From NCBI RefSeq assembly GCF_025717515.1, contig NZ_JAJIRN010000011.1, positions 186,001 to 250,000 on the forward strand: a DNA stretch of 64,000 nt, in the 5' to 3' direction. The stretch is from Roseateles oligotrophus (GTDB taxonomy: Bacteria; Pseudomonadota; Gammaproteobacteria; Burkholderiales; Burkholderiaceae_C). Positions 7,505 to 17,598 of the stretch are shown one piece after another. The first letter of the stretch is position 1. Every line of letters begins with the position of its first letter. The notes under the pieces are model-generated. The model made no database searches, had not been told where the DNA came from, and saw only the letters and a program-made list of their open reading frames with translations. The translations under genes were made by a program, and so were the position numbers.

Positions 7505-8832
7505 TTGCATGCAAAGGTTGCGGTGGAAGCGGCAGATTGTTCTGGCTGGATGCTCAAGAGGCGCTGTTCGACTTGGCGGCACAGCGCGCCGGCATCCGGG
7601 CGGCGGTCGAAGCGCGCCGCCACTTGCGCGCAGCATATTGGCACCGTGGCAGAGCCGGCCAGCGCAGCAAGAGCGCGCAGCAGCTTGCCCGCCGTCAGGC
7701 GATTGGCCGGTATGCCCCGGCCGACGCCCAGCGCGGCCACACGGGCGGCATTGTCGAATTGGTCCCAGGCGAAGGGGGTCAGCAATTGTGGCGTGCCGCA
7801 GCGCAGCGCCTCGGCCGTGGTGCCAATGCCGCCATGATGGATCAGCGCGCGAGCGCGCGGCAACAAGGTGGCCAGCGGCACATAGGCTTGCCACAGCACC
7901 GATTCGGGCAGATGCGCCGGAATTTGCGCCCGCTCCTTGCTCAAAAAGATGGCGCGCGCGCCCAGTTTTTGGGTGGCCGACAGCGCGCAGGCGAAGAATT
8001 TTTCGGCATGCAGATTGCCGGTGCCGGGCGTGAATACCAGCGGCCGCTCACCGGCATCAAGCCAGGCCGATAGCTCGTCACCGAGCTTGTCTGCCGGGCC
8101 GGCCTCGAAGAGCTGGAAATCCCCTTCGATCAGCGCTTGCGGCCAATCCGGCTGCCGCGGCGCAAACCAGGACGGAAACAGCGTCAGCGACAAATCGGGC
8201 GCTGCGGCGATATGGCCCAGAAAGGAGCGCACCGGCGCCAGCCCCAGCGGCTGGCGGAGCCCATTGACCTGCGCGAGCGCCACCGGGTCAATCCAGCCCT
8301 TCTCCACATAGCGCCAAAGTGCGCGGCGCCAAGCCATCGGCACCCAAGTCGGCACCGAGGTCGGGCCTATGGTCAGGGGGTCAAAGCAAGTCTTCAGATT
8401 GGACGGCGCGAGATAGGCCGCCACGACCGAATCGACGAGACCTAGCTCGCGGGCCATGGCCGCGCCCGGCACCATAAAGGGATGGCTGATCACGAGCTTG
8501 GGCGTTTGCTGAGGCAGTGAGCGGAGCAGTTCCAACAACTGCGCCAGCCCCTCGCGGTAGCCGCTGGCCAAGAGCGCGCCGAAGGACTTTTTGGCATCCC
8601 AGATATCGGGGTTGCTCAGCATGCGCAGGTATTCATCGTCCGAGCCCAGGCCCATGCAGGGAATGCCGGCCTGGCGCAGCAGCGGGGTGTGGAAGCTGTG
8701 CGTGATGAAAGTGACCTGTCGCCCAAGCGCTTGCAAGCCTTTGGCCAGACTCATCATCGGGTGAATGTCGCCGGTCGTGCCGACCGTGATGATCAGGTAG
8801 TGGGGCGCTTCGGAATGGGGCAAATTTTTCAT
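7501..8832 (-). CDS. GT1-family glycosyltransferase (UGT/RhlB-like)
   Basis: A 443-residue GT-B glycosyltransferase. The N-terminal acceptor domain starts VGTTGDIHPMMSLAKGL, as in sterol glucosyltransferases and rhamnosyltransferase RhlB. The C-terminal nucleotide-sugar site reads LIHHGGIGTTAEALRCGTP, then FAWDQFDNAARV, the GT1 donor-binding signature. Expected activity is sugar transfer from an NDP-sugar to a lipid or small hydrophobic acceptor. The start at 8832 was chosen because the family homology begins right after it; an upstream in-frame ATG at 8907 adds 25 unlikely residues. Its stop overlaps the TetR start. No rhlA homologue is present, since the neighbouring hydrolase is of another type, so the product is unknown. 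Confidence 0.85.
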   Translation of the reverse strand: MKNLPHSEAPHYLIITVGTTGDIHPMMSLAKGLQALGRQVTFITHSFHTPLLRQAGIPCMGLGSDDEYLRMLSNPDIWDAKKSFGALLASGYREGLAQLLELLRSLPQQTPKLVISHPFMVPGAAMARELGLVDSVVAAYLAPSNLKTCFDPLTIGPTSVPTWVPMAWRRALWRYVEKGWIDPVALAQVNGLRQPLGLAPVRSFLGHIAAAPDLSLTLFPSWFAPRQPDWPQALIEGDFQLFEAGPADKLGDELSAWLDAGERPLVFTPGTGNLHAEKFFACALSATQKLGARAIFLSKERAQIPAHLPESVLWQAYVPLATLLPRARALIHHGGIGTTAEALRCGTPQLLTPFAWDQFDNAARVAALGVGRGIPANRLTAGKLLRALAALAGSATVPICCAQVAARFDRRPDAGALCRQVEQRLLSIQPEQSAASTATFACK

Positions 8833-8924
8833 GCCCAAGAGCTTAGTACGCGCTGCCCCGCATGCCCAGCAAAGTTGCCACTCAAAATCGCTGTTTTGGA
8901 TAAACAAGGGGGCCGGTTTCGGCT

Positions 8925-10283
8925 TCAGTGTTCGCCCAGGCCGATGGCACTGAAACGCAAGATCGCGGCGCAGCCTTGGCCCGCTCCATCCCGGCGCGGC
9001 TCCAGGCTCAAACTGCCTTGATGGGCCTCGGCAATCTGCCTGGAAAGCACCAGGCCGATGCCGGCCCCCTCGGCTTTGGTGGTGTAGAAGGGCACAAAAA
9101 GATTGGCCGGATTGGCGATGCCCGGGCCGCAGTCCAGCACCGTCAGTTGCAAGGGCTGGGCCTGGCAGCGCAGCTCCAGCGGCGCACCGCCCGCTTCGAC
9201 GCCGTTCTTGAGCAGATTGATCAAGAGCTGTTCGATCTGCACCGGGTCGCCGAAGAAGGGCAGTTTGAAGTCGCTCGGCATCGCCTGATGCGAGTCGCCC
9301 GAGAGCGTCAGGCTGAGCGCGGCCTCGGGCAGCATGGCCGGCAAACGCCGCAACAAGGCGGCCAGATCGAACAGCTGCTTTTGCGGCTCGGGCAGGCGTG
9401 CGAGCCTGGCGTAACGGCGCACGAACTCGGCCAGATGTTTCGCGCGCTCGTGGATGATGGCCAGGCCTTCTTCCAGGTCGGCCGTGCCGCCTCTGGCCAG
9501 ATTGCTGTGCAGCGTGGCACTGAGGCTGGAGATCGGCAGCAGCGAGTTATTGACCTCATGGCTCAAGACCCGCAGCAGGCGCCGCCAAGCTTGCAGCTCC
9601 TCGCTGCGCAGCACCTGCTTGAGGTCGGTGACGAAGAGCAGGGTTTGCTCGCGGCCATCGACCGAATAGGGCAGGCGGCGCAGGCGCCACAGGCCGGCCG
9701 CGCCGGCAAACACATGCTCGCTCAGGACGGCGGTGTCGGCCGTCAGCAGCGCCGCCAGGCCTAGCTCAGCGGCGCTGCGTCCCAGCACCTGTTGACTGTC
9801 GTGCAGCAGCGCCAAGGCGGCCGGGTTGGCCAGGCGCAAATAGGCCTGCTCATCAAAAGCAAAGATCGCCACATCGATACTTTGCAAGACGCTCTCGACC
9901 AGATTGTGTGCCTCTTCGGCGCGCAGGCGTTGGCGATGCAGCGTGTCGACCAGGGCATTGATCTGCTCGCCTAACTGATCATTTGCACTGGCTCGGCGCA
10001 GGCGTTGGCTGTAGTCGCCCGAGGCGATGCCCTCGACCACATTGCCTATGGTTTGTTGCTGGAACTCGGCCCGCCTCGCCAGGCCCCAAGCGGCCCCCAA
10101 CCAAGCGCCGCTGCACAGCAGCCACAGCAGGATCTTGGGGTAGATCAGCCAGCTTTGCTGCCAGATAAAGAAGCTCGCCAGGCCCCAGGCCGGCGCGCCG
10201 CCGGCCAGCGCCCAGAGCCACTGCTGCTTGGCAAAGCCGGCTTGCGTGGGCGCTATGGAAGGCGATACGGCGGGGGACTTCAC
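8925..10283 (-). CDS. NtrY-like sensor histidine kinase of the exporter operon
   Basis: A 452-residue membrane kinase starting at GTG 10283, which overlaps the regulator's stop codon as GTGA. It has two closely spaced membrane segments (about 22-42 and 50-69) with almost no periplasmic loop, a HAMP-like linker (70-122), a PAS domain (125-220) and the kinase core. The phospho-acceptor is His242 in SHEVNNSLLP. The ATP-binding domain shows LLINLLKNGVEAGG, DCGPGI, FYTTKAEGAGIGL. The missing periplasmic loop suggests it senses a membrane or cytosolic cue through the PAS domain. It pairs with the adjacent NtrC-type regulator. Confidence 0.92.
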   Translation of the reverse strand: MKSPAVSPSIAPTQAGFAKQQWLWALAGGAPAWGLASFFIWQQSWLIYPKILLWLLCSGAWLGAAWGLARRAEFQQQTIGNVVEGIASGDYSQRLRRASANDQLGEQINALVDTLHRQRLRAEEAHNLVESVLQSIDVAIFAFDEQAYLRLANPAALALLHDSQQVLGRSAAELGLAALLTADTAVLSEHVFAGAAGLWRLRRLPYSVDGREQTLLFVTDLKQVLRSEELQAWRRLLRVLSHEVNNSLLPISSLSATLHSNLARGGTADLEEGLAIIHERAKHLAEFVRRYARLARLPEPQKQLFDLAALLRRLPAMLPEAALSLTLSGDSHQAMPSDFKLPFFGDPVQIEQLLINLLKNGVEAGGAPLELRCQAQPLQLTVLDCGPGIANPANLFVPFYTTKAEGAGIGLVLSRQIAEAHQGSLSLEPRRDGAGQGCAAILRFSAIGLGEH

Positions 10284-11665
10284 AAGCGGTACTTTTCGAG
10301 CCGGCGATAAAAGGCCGAGCGGCTCAGGCCCAGCGCTTGCGCGGCCTGTGGCGCATTGCCGCCGGCACGCTTGAGCGCCGTGCGTATCAAGATCACCTCG
10401 GCCTCCTCCAGCGTCAACTCGCCCGCATCGAAGGCCGCCGTGGCAAGCGGTGTTGTGCCGCCGTTCAAACCCAGATCGGCGGGTTCCAGCAGCTCTTGTT
10501 GCGCCAGCAGGCTGACGCGTTCCATGCAATGCGCCAGTTCGCGCACATTGCCCGGCCATCGGTGCTGCAGCAGCGCTGCGCGGGCGGCAGGGCTGAGCGT
10601 CTTGGTCGGGCGCTGGTAACGCTGCGCATGGCTGGCCAGGTAATGCTCGGCCAGGCTCACGATGTCGGCGCCGCGCTCGCGCAGCGGCGGCAGATGCAGC
10701 TGCACGCTGTTCAGCCGGTAAAGCAGGTCGCGCCTGAAACTGCCAAGCTCGACCATCTGCGCCAGATCGGCATTGCTGGCAGCGATCAAGCGCACATCGG
10801 CCCGGCGCGCCTTGGCCGAGCCGAGTCGCTCGAACTGCCCGCCCTCCAACACCTGCAAGAGCTTGGCCTGCTGATTCAAAGGGATGTTGCCGACCTCGTC
10901 GAGGAAGAGGGTGCCGCCGTCGGCCAACTCGAAGCGGCCGATGCGGGTCTGGCGGGCGTCGGTGAAGGCGCCTTTCTCGTGGCCGAACATCTCGCTCTCG
11001 AACAAGGTGTCGGGGATGGCGCCCATATTGACGCTGATGAAGGGTGCTCGGGCGCGCGCTGAGGCGCGGTGGATGGCCTGCGCGAGCTGGCTTTTGCCGC
11101 TGCCGTTTTCGCCGGTGATCAGCAGCGTGACGTCGGCATCCTTGAGCCGTTCCACCTGCGCCATCAAGGCCTGCATCGCCGGCGAAGCTGCGATCCAGGG
11201 CCGCGAGTTTTGGCCCTCGGCGCTCAGCAATTGATTCCTGGCCGCCAGCCGCTGATTGACCTGGCGCGTTTGCCGCAGCGCCAATAGATTGCGCAAGATG
11301 CTGGCCAGGCGCTGGTTGTCCCAGGGTTTTTCGATGAAATCGCTGGCGCCGCCCCGCATCGCCTCGACCGCCAGCGCCACCGAGCCCCAGGCGGTCATGG
11401 CGACGATGGGGAGTTGCGGGTCGGCGGCGCTGGCTTGATTGATCAGGCTCAGGCCTTCCGCGCCTGAGGTGGTGTCGCGGCTGTAATTCATGTCGGCCAA
11501 CAAGACGCCAAACTCGCGCCGCGCCAACGCCGCCAAGGCCTCGGCCGGCGAAGCCGCCAGTTCGCAGTCCAGCCCCTCGCTGTTGAGAAAAATCCTCAAG
11601 GTGCTGCGCACGGCGGCATCGTCATCGGCCACCAGGATGGGCAGGGCAGGGAGCTGAGCGGTCAT
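10280..11665 (-). CDS. NtrC-family sigma-54-dependent response regulator (exporter operon)
   Basis: A 461-residue three-domain activator. The receiver domain carries the acidic pocket DDD near residue 14 and phospho-acceptor Asp58 in LLADMN. The AAA+ domain follows with Walker A GENGSGKS (185-192), Walker B GGTLFLDEVGNIP, and a GAFTGA loop that reads GAFTDA (232-237). The C-terminus is a Fis-type helix-turn-helix (GGNAPQAAQALGLSRSAFYRR). It is 64 nt after the permease gene and overlaps the kinase gene by 4 nt. A strong -24/-12 promoter before the HlyD gene is the obvious target, giving an autoregulated exporter/regulator unit. The GAFTDA change is noted under findings. Confidence 0.94.
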   Translation of the reverse strand: MTAQLPALPILVADDDAAVRSTLRIFLNSEGLDCELAASPAEALAALARREFGVLLADMNYSRDTTSGAEGLSLINQASAADPQLPIVAMTAWGSVALAVEAMRGGASDFIEKPWDNQRLASILRNLLALRQTRQVNQRLAARNQLLSAEGQNSRPWIAASPAMQALMAQVERLKDADVTLLITGENGSGKSQLAQAIHRASARARAPFISVNMGAIPDTLFESEMFGHEKGAFTDARQTRIGRFELADGGTLFLDEVGNIPLNQQAKLLQVLEGGQFERLGSAKARRADVRLIAASNADLAQMVELGSFRRDLLYRLNSVQLHLPPLRERGADIVSLAEHYLASHAQRYQRPTKTLSPAARAALLQHRWPGNVRELAHCMERVSLLAQQELLEPADLGLNGGTTPLATAAFDAGELTLEEAEVILIRTALKRAGGNAPQAAQALGLSRSAFYRRLEKYRL

Positions 11666-11729
11666 GGGGAAGGGCTGATGGTCGGGCGGGCTTGCGGCGC
11701 ATTCTCGCCCAGGCCCGCGCCTCCCGGCT

Positions 11730-14188
11730 TTACTCGCAATGCAAGGCCATATTCGGCGGCATCGCGATCGCGCGCCGCGCCGGCAGCCAGGTCGCCAGCA
11801 TGACCACCGCGCTGATCACGAGCCCGACGCCCAGCATGCCGAGCAGCAAGGTGGGCCCGACCTCATCCATCTGCGTGACGGCCAGCCAGCCCAAGAGCAG
11901 GCCCAGCGGCATGCCGAGCGCCAGCGCCCAGAGCCCCTGGCGCAGCAATAGCCGCAAGACCTGCGCGTCGCTGGCGCCGACCGCGCGGCGCACCCCGATC
12001 TCCTGCGTGCGCTGCGCCACCGCCCGGCTGGTCACGCCGTAGATGCCGCTAACGCCTAAGGCCAGCGTCATCAAGCCCAGGATCAAGCACAGCGCCGCCA
12101 TCACCTCGGAGCCGCCGTAGGCAATCTTTTGCCGCTCCTCGGCGCTGTAGACATGCTCCAGCGCCAGCGCGGGGTCTGCGCGGGCGATGGCCTTGGCCAG
12201 CAGCTCGCGGTTGGCCGCCGTATCGGCCCAGCCGACCATGGCGATGCCCAGTTGATCGGGGACCGACTGGTTGATCGGCAGATAGATGTTGTGGCTGCGC
12301 ATGCCTTTGTCATTGCCCGTGCCTTGCACCAGCTGGCCGCTGACGCCGACCACGGTGTACCAGTCGCGCTGCGTTTGGCCCTTCTTTGGGCTCAATGCAA
12401 AGCGCTTGCCCAAGACGGCTTGCGGATCCAGACCCGGCCAATATTGCTCGGCGAAGTTGCGGTTGATGACGGCCACATGCAGACTGTCCGCGCGGTCATG
12501 GCTGCCGAATTCACGCCCGGCCAGCAAGGGCACCTCAAGCGCCTTGAAGAAGCCGGCATTGACGCTATAGGTGCCGGCTTCCGGATACCTGTCGTCTTGT
12601 ATGGCCATGCCTTCGGGCAAGACTTCTTCGGTCGACGTCATGCCGCCACCGGGCAGGCTGGTGCTCAAAGCCAGCGCGACGCCGGAGTCGCCGGCCGTGC
12701 TGTCGCGCAAGCTGGCTTCCACCCGGGCCCAGAGTTGGGCACGGGCCTGCTCGTCTTTGCTGTAGGCGGCCTGGCGTGGCCGCAGCATGGCCGTCAACAC
12801 GCCCTCGGTGCGTGCGCCGGTGCCGGCGTTCAGGCGCTGATGGACCGAATAGGTCTGCGCGGCCGAGACCAGCAGCAGCAGGCTCGACAACATGATTTGC
12901 AAGAACACCAACACGCGGCTGAAACGCCCGGCCGCAAGACCGCCGGCACCGCGGCCATCGCGCAGCACTGCCGCAGTGTCAACAGCCGAGGCGCGCCAGG
13001 CCGGCAGCAAGCCGGTGGCCAGCGCGGTGACAAAGGTCAGGCCCAGACCAAAGGCGGCCGCCGCGCCGCTCATCTGGATGCGAATCCAGAAGGGCATGCG
13101 CCCGTCCGAGGTCTCGAAGACCGCTTGCTGTGTCGCCTCCAGGGCCCAGGCGCTGAAGAACAGGCCGATCAGCGCGGCGGCCAGGCTCAGGATCAAGGAC
13201 TCGGCGAGCATTTGCTGAATCAGGCGGCCGCGCGGCGCGCCCAGCGCGGCCCGCACCGCCAACTCTTGGCGCCGCTCATTGGCACGCGCAAGCAGCAAGT
13301 TAGCGGTATTGATGCAGACTAGGCTCAGCAGCAGCACCGCCGCGCCGGCCAGGCCGAGGTAGATCGCATCGGTGTCCGGCATGCTCCACTTGGCATAGGG
13401 CAGCGCCACGGCGCCGACCTTGGCATTGCTTTTGGGGAAGCTGGTGGCCAAACGCTGGGCCGTCAGATCCAGCTCCTGCTGAGCCTGGGAGCGGCTCGCA
13501 CCGGCCTTGAGTCGCCCCAGCACCATCACATGTTTGGCTGTGCCCATCTCCATAGCCTGCGCGCGGACCATGCCGGCGCCGGGCATATTGAAGGGCAGCC
13601 AGAGCTGTTGCGTGAGCGGGAAGCGCAGCGCGGCCGGCACGACGCCGACGATTTCGGTGCTGATGCCATTGATGCTGATATGGCTGCCGATGACCTGCTT
13701 GCTGCCGGCCAAAAAGTTCTGCCAGATATCCGCACCGATGACGACCACCGGCGGCGCGCCGGGCAGCTCGTCGCTGGCTTGCAAAAGGCGCCCGGCCTCG
13801 GGCTTGGCCGCATCGCCCAGCCAGGGCCAGATGGCCGCCGGCACATAGGCGGCCTGGAAATTCTGCGGGTATTGCTGCGTGCCGCCGAGCGTGACGGTGG
13901 CGGTGTCCAGCACCTGCAGGCCTTCCAGGCTGGGGGTGGCGCGGGCGTATTCAAGAAAATCGAGATAGTGAACGCTCTTGCCCTGCGTGCGCTCATCGTG
14001 ACTGGTGGCTTCAACGGCGACCAGCCTTTCGGGCGCGGGGAAGGGGATGTTGCCGGCGGTGAAGCTGAAGTAGATGGCCGCGCTATAGATGGCAAAACCG
14101 AGGCCGCAACTCAGCGTCAACAGGGTCAGTAGCGCAAAGCCGGGCGCGCGGCGCAAAGAGTTCAGGGTCTGGCTCAGGTCGTCCCACA

Positions 14189-14192
<4 letters not shown>
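11730..14192 (-). CDS. MacB/FtsX-type ABC exporter permease with duplicated FtsX domains
   Basis: An 820-residue membrane protein with a first membrane helix (about 20-42), a large MacB-type periplasmic domain (about 43-270), three further helices around 280-420, a second periplasmic domain (about 450-680) and three C-terminal helices. This is two FtsX halves fused in one chain without an ATPase. ATP hydrolysis comes from the separate ATPase gene, whose stop overlaps this ATG by 4 nt. With the HlyD adaptor this makes a MacAB-like machine that pushes substrates from the periplasm or inner leaflet outward by mechanotransmission. No outer-membrane TolC gene is in the window. The substrate is unknown; peptides, lipopeptides or antibiotics are typical. 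Confidence 0.92.
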
Positions 14193-14956
<764 letters not shown>

Positions 14957-14992
14957 ATAGGGGTCTCCTGGGTTAACTATTTGAACTTGAGT

Positions 14993-16267
14993 TCAGCGGA
15001 TGCTGACGCGGGCGGCCTGACTCCAGGCGCTGGTGTCCGAAACGACGATGCGGTCACCTTGGCTCAAGCCCGAAAGAACGGCGATCCGGCCGACCGAGGC
15101 CGCGCCGAACTGCACCGGCACGCGTTCGGCCACGCCATCGGCGCCAACGCGGAACACGCTGGCCGTCGACTGCGCTTGACTGAACACCGGCCGCTGCACT
15201 TGCAAGGCGTCGGTCAGGCGCGAGATGGCAATCACGCCGTCCACGCTCAGGTCGGGTTTGGCACCGCGCGGCAGCGCGCCTTGCAGGCTGATGTCGACCT
15301 GGACCGAGCCCTTGCTGACCTTGGGCGCAATGCGCGAGACGAGGCCGGCAATCTGGCCGTCACTGCCGCCGGTGCGCAGATCAAGCCGCACCGCTTGGCC
15401 GATGGCGATATCGCGGGCCATCGCCTCTTGCACCTGCAATTCGGCGTAGAGCGCGTCGGCCCTGGCCATCTTGGCCAGATTGGCGCCGGTGGCCACGCTT
15501 TGCCCGGGCTGCAGGTTCAGCTCCTGCAGGATGCCGCTCATCGGTGCGCGCACCGTCAGGGCGGCCACGGCATCTTGGTCACGCTGCAGGCTCTTGCTCA
15601 ATTTGGCGAGCGTCGCTTGCCTGGCGCTCAGCTGCGCTTGCTGGTTAGCTTGGGCCTGCTGCAAGAGTTGGCGTTCAAGGTTCAGGCCTTGCGTGCTTTG
15701 TTTGAGGTTGAATTCGCTGCGCTGATAGGCCAGCTTGGACACCATGCCGTCCTTCAGCAACTCCTGGTCGGCCGCCCACTGCAGTTGCGCGCTTTGCAGC
15801 GCCAGCTCGGCCCGTTGAATGGCGGCTTGGGCAGTCATTTGCTGGCTTTCAAGGCTTAGGCGCAGCGCGCGCGCCTCGGCCTGCGCCTGCTCCAAGGTCC
15901 AGCGGCTCTCCTCGGCACGCTGTTGCAACTGCGGATTGCTCAAGACCAGCAAGACCTGACCCTCGGTCAATTCGGCCCCGGCCTGCACGGCAATGCGCTC
16001 GACCCGCCCTTCGCTCAGCGCGGCGATCCAGCGGACTTCGCTGGGCAGCAAGATGCCGCTGGCACGCAGATCCAAATCCAAGGCGCCGCGTTCGACGGTG
16101 GCCAGGCTGACGGTTTTGGCGCCGACGCTCATCGAGGCCGGCCGCGCGTTCAGCCCCAGGCTCAGCGCACCGCCCGACAGCGCCAGAGCGATGGCGGCGA
16201 GGCCTCCCCATTTGATGATGGGTCGGCGTAAAAAGGCGAATCGGTAGGGGGCGCGGCGGATGTCCAT
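14993..16267 (-). CDS. HlyD/MacA-type periplasmic adaptor of the ABC exporter
   Basis: A 424-residue membrane fusion protein. One N-terminal membrane anchor (about 20-38) is followed by a beta-barrel/lipoyl half, a long alpha-helical hairpin (about 100-220, Gln/Ala/Leu rich) and the returning lipoyl and barrel domains. The N-terminus MDIRRAP matches the conserved start of this adaptor group, so the ATG at 16267 looks correct although no ribosome binding site precedes it. It links the FtsX permease to an outer-membrane channel. It is the first gene of an exporter-regulator operon and starts 1 nt after the predicted sigma-54 transcription start. Confidence 0.92.
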   Translation of the reverse strand: MDIRRAPYRFAFLRRPIIKWGGLAAIALALSGGALSLGLNARPASMSVGAKTVSLATVERGALDLDLRASGILLPSEVRWIAALSEGRVERIAVQAGAELTEGQVLLVLSNPQLQQRAEESRWTLEQAQAEARALRLSLESQQMTAQAAIQRAELALQSAQLQWAADQELLKDGMVSKLAYQRSEFNLKQSTQGLNLERQLLQQAQANQQAQLSARQATLAKLSKSLQRDQDAVAALTVRAPMSGILQELNLQPGQSVATGANLAKMARADALYAELQVQEAMARDIAIGQAVRLDLRTGGSDGQIAGLVSRIAPKVSKGSVQVDISLQGALPRGAKPDLSVDGVIAISRLTDALQVQRPVFSQAQSTASVFRVGADGVAERVPVQFGAASVGRIAVLSGLSQGDRIVVSDTSAWSQAARVSIR

Positions 16268-16278
16268 GGTCTATCTAT

Positions 16279-16295
16279 TGCAGGACCCGTGCCAA
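16279..16295 (-). promoter_or_regulatory. Sigma-54 (-24/-12) promoter for the exporter operon
   Basis: On the minus strand the sequence is TTGGCACGGGTCCTGCA. It matches the consensus TGGCACG-N4-TTGC with both invariant dinucleotides (GG, GC) at correct spacing and one mismatch (C for the first T of TTGC). The C of the -12 GC is at 16280, so transcription is expected at about 16268, one base before the adaptor ATG. A sigma-54 activator is encoded in the same operon. Confidence 0.8.
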
Positions 16296-16448
16296 CTGTC
16301 ATTCGCATGCCAAGTGTTTGATTCATAAGCCTCAAGGCCGGCGGCGCGGACTTGAGTTGGCGCAAGCTGTTTCGGAATTGGGACGAGCATGCTGTCGTTT
16401 TTCCCGTTACTGGGACGCCAGCAGGACGCGTTCGCCTGCGCCAGCAAG

Positions 16449-16454
16449 CACAAT
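16449..16454 (+). promoter_or_regulatory. -10-like element for roxA, 7 nt before its start codon
   Basis: CACAAT is followed by exactly 7 nt and then the ATG at 16462. Initiation 7 nt after a -10 would place the mRNA 5' end on the start codon. There is no Shine-Dalgarno in front of either candidate ATG. No clear -35 was seen. Confidence 0.4.
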
Positions 16455-16461
16455 GTCGACC

Positions 16462-17598
16462 ATGAACATTCAAGCACCATTGCCGCTGCTGGCCGGCCTC
16501 TCCCCCGAACAATTCATGCGCCGTTACTGGCAGAAGAAGCCGCTGCTGGTCCGCCAAGCCTTGCCCGGCATCAAGCCGCCGGCGACTCGAGCCGAGCTCG
16601 CCCGTATGGCCGCCAGCGAGGATGTCGAGTCCCGCCTAGCCAGCTCCTTCGATGGCCGCTGGGCGCTCTATCCGGGCCCGGTCGCCAAGTTGCCGCCGTT
16701 CTCCAAGCCGGGCTGGACCCTGCTGATTCAAGGTCTGGAGCAGCATCTGCCGGCCGCGGCCGACTTGTTGAATCAGTTCCGTTTCGTGCCCGAGGCGCGG
16801 CTTGATGACTTGATGATTTCCTACGCCACCGATGGCGGCGGGGTCGGCCCGCATTTCGATTCCTACGATGTGTTCTTGATTCAGGTGCAGGGCCAGCGCC
16901 GCTGGCGCATTGGCCGTCAACCGGGCGCGGAACTGCGCGATGACGTGCCGCTGAAGATCATCAAGAACTTCGAGTACGAGGAGGAGTTCGTGCTCGACGC
17001 CGGCGACATGCTGTATCTGCCGCCGGGTTGGGCGCATGACGGCGTGGCGGTGGGTGAATGCATGACTTGCTCGGTCGGCTTTCGCACGCCCTGGCGGGCC
17101 GAGTTGGCCAAGGACCTGCTCAGCCGTTTGATGGACGATGAGGATCAGGGTTACGTCAACAAGATGTATGCCGACCCCAAGCAGCAGGCGACCGCGACGC
17201 CGGGCCTGGTGCCCGAGCAATTGATCGAATTTGCCCGCGACGCCGCCGAGCGCGCGCTGCGCGAACCGCGCGCCTTGGAGCGCGCGCTGGGCGAAGCGCT
17301 GACCGAGCCCAAGCCGCGTGTCTGGTTCGAGGCGGGCGCGGAGTTTGCGCCGGATCAGGGCGTTAGCCTGGATAGGCGAAGCCGCATGATGTATGACAAG
17401 TTTCATGTCTTCATCAACGGCGAGTCCTTCCGTGCGGCCGGGCGCGATGCGACGCTGATGCGTGCGTTGGCCGACAGCAAGGTGCTGACACGCAAGCAGG
17501 TTTCTCAGTTGTCCGAAGGCGCACGCGACTTGCTGGCGCAGTGGGTTGAAGACGGCTGGGTGCAGCAAGAGGTGCAGCAAGAGGTGGAGCAGGGCTGA
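16462..17598 (+). CDS. roxA: Ribosomal protein arginine hydroxylase RoxA (YcfD-like, JmjC/cupin)
   Basis: A 378-residue Fe(II)/2-oxoglutarate oxygenase. The N-terminus shows FMRRYWQKKPLLVRQA, typical of the Cupin_4/ROX family. The metal triad is visible: His and Asp in GPHFDSYDVF, and the distal His in PPGWAHDGVAVGECM. E. coli YcfD hydroxylates Arg81 of ribosomal protein uL16; length (373 in E. coli) and motifs agree with that role. The C-terminal winged-helix part ends in a Gln/Glu-rich repeat (VQQEVQQEVEQ). An ATG three codons upstream (16453) is possible; 16462 was preferred because of the -10 spacing. Its stop overlaps the next gene by 1 nt. Confidence 0.9.
   Translation: MNIQAPLPLLAGLSPEQFMRRYWQKKPLLVRQALPGIKPPATRAELARMAASEDVESRLASSFDGRWALYPGPVAKLPPFSKPGWTLLIQGLEQHLPAAADLLNQFRFVPEARLDDLMISYATDGGGVGPHFDSYDVFLIQVQGQRRWRIGRQPGAELRDDVPLKIIKNFEYEEEFVLDAGDMLYLPPGWAHDGVAVGECMTCSVGFRTPWRAELAKDLLSRLMDDEDQGYVNKMYADPKQQATATPGLVPEQLIEFARDAAERALREPRALERALGEALTEPKPRVWFEAGAEFAPDQGVSLDRRSRMMYDKFHVFINGESFRAAGRDATLMRALADSKVLTRKQVSQLSEGARDLLAQWVEDGWVQQEVQQEVEQG

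Noticed and set aside
5952-8832. Rhamnolipid (rhlAB) operon
   Set aside because: The glycosyltransferase is RhlB-like, but the hydrolase has a classical GNSMGG esterase elbow and does not resemble RhlA.
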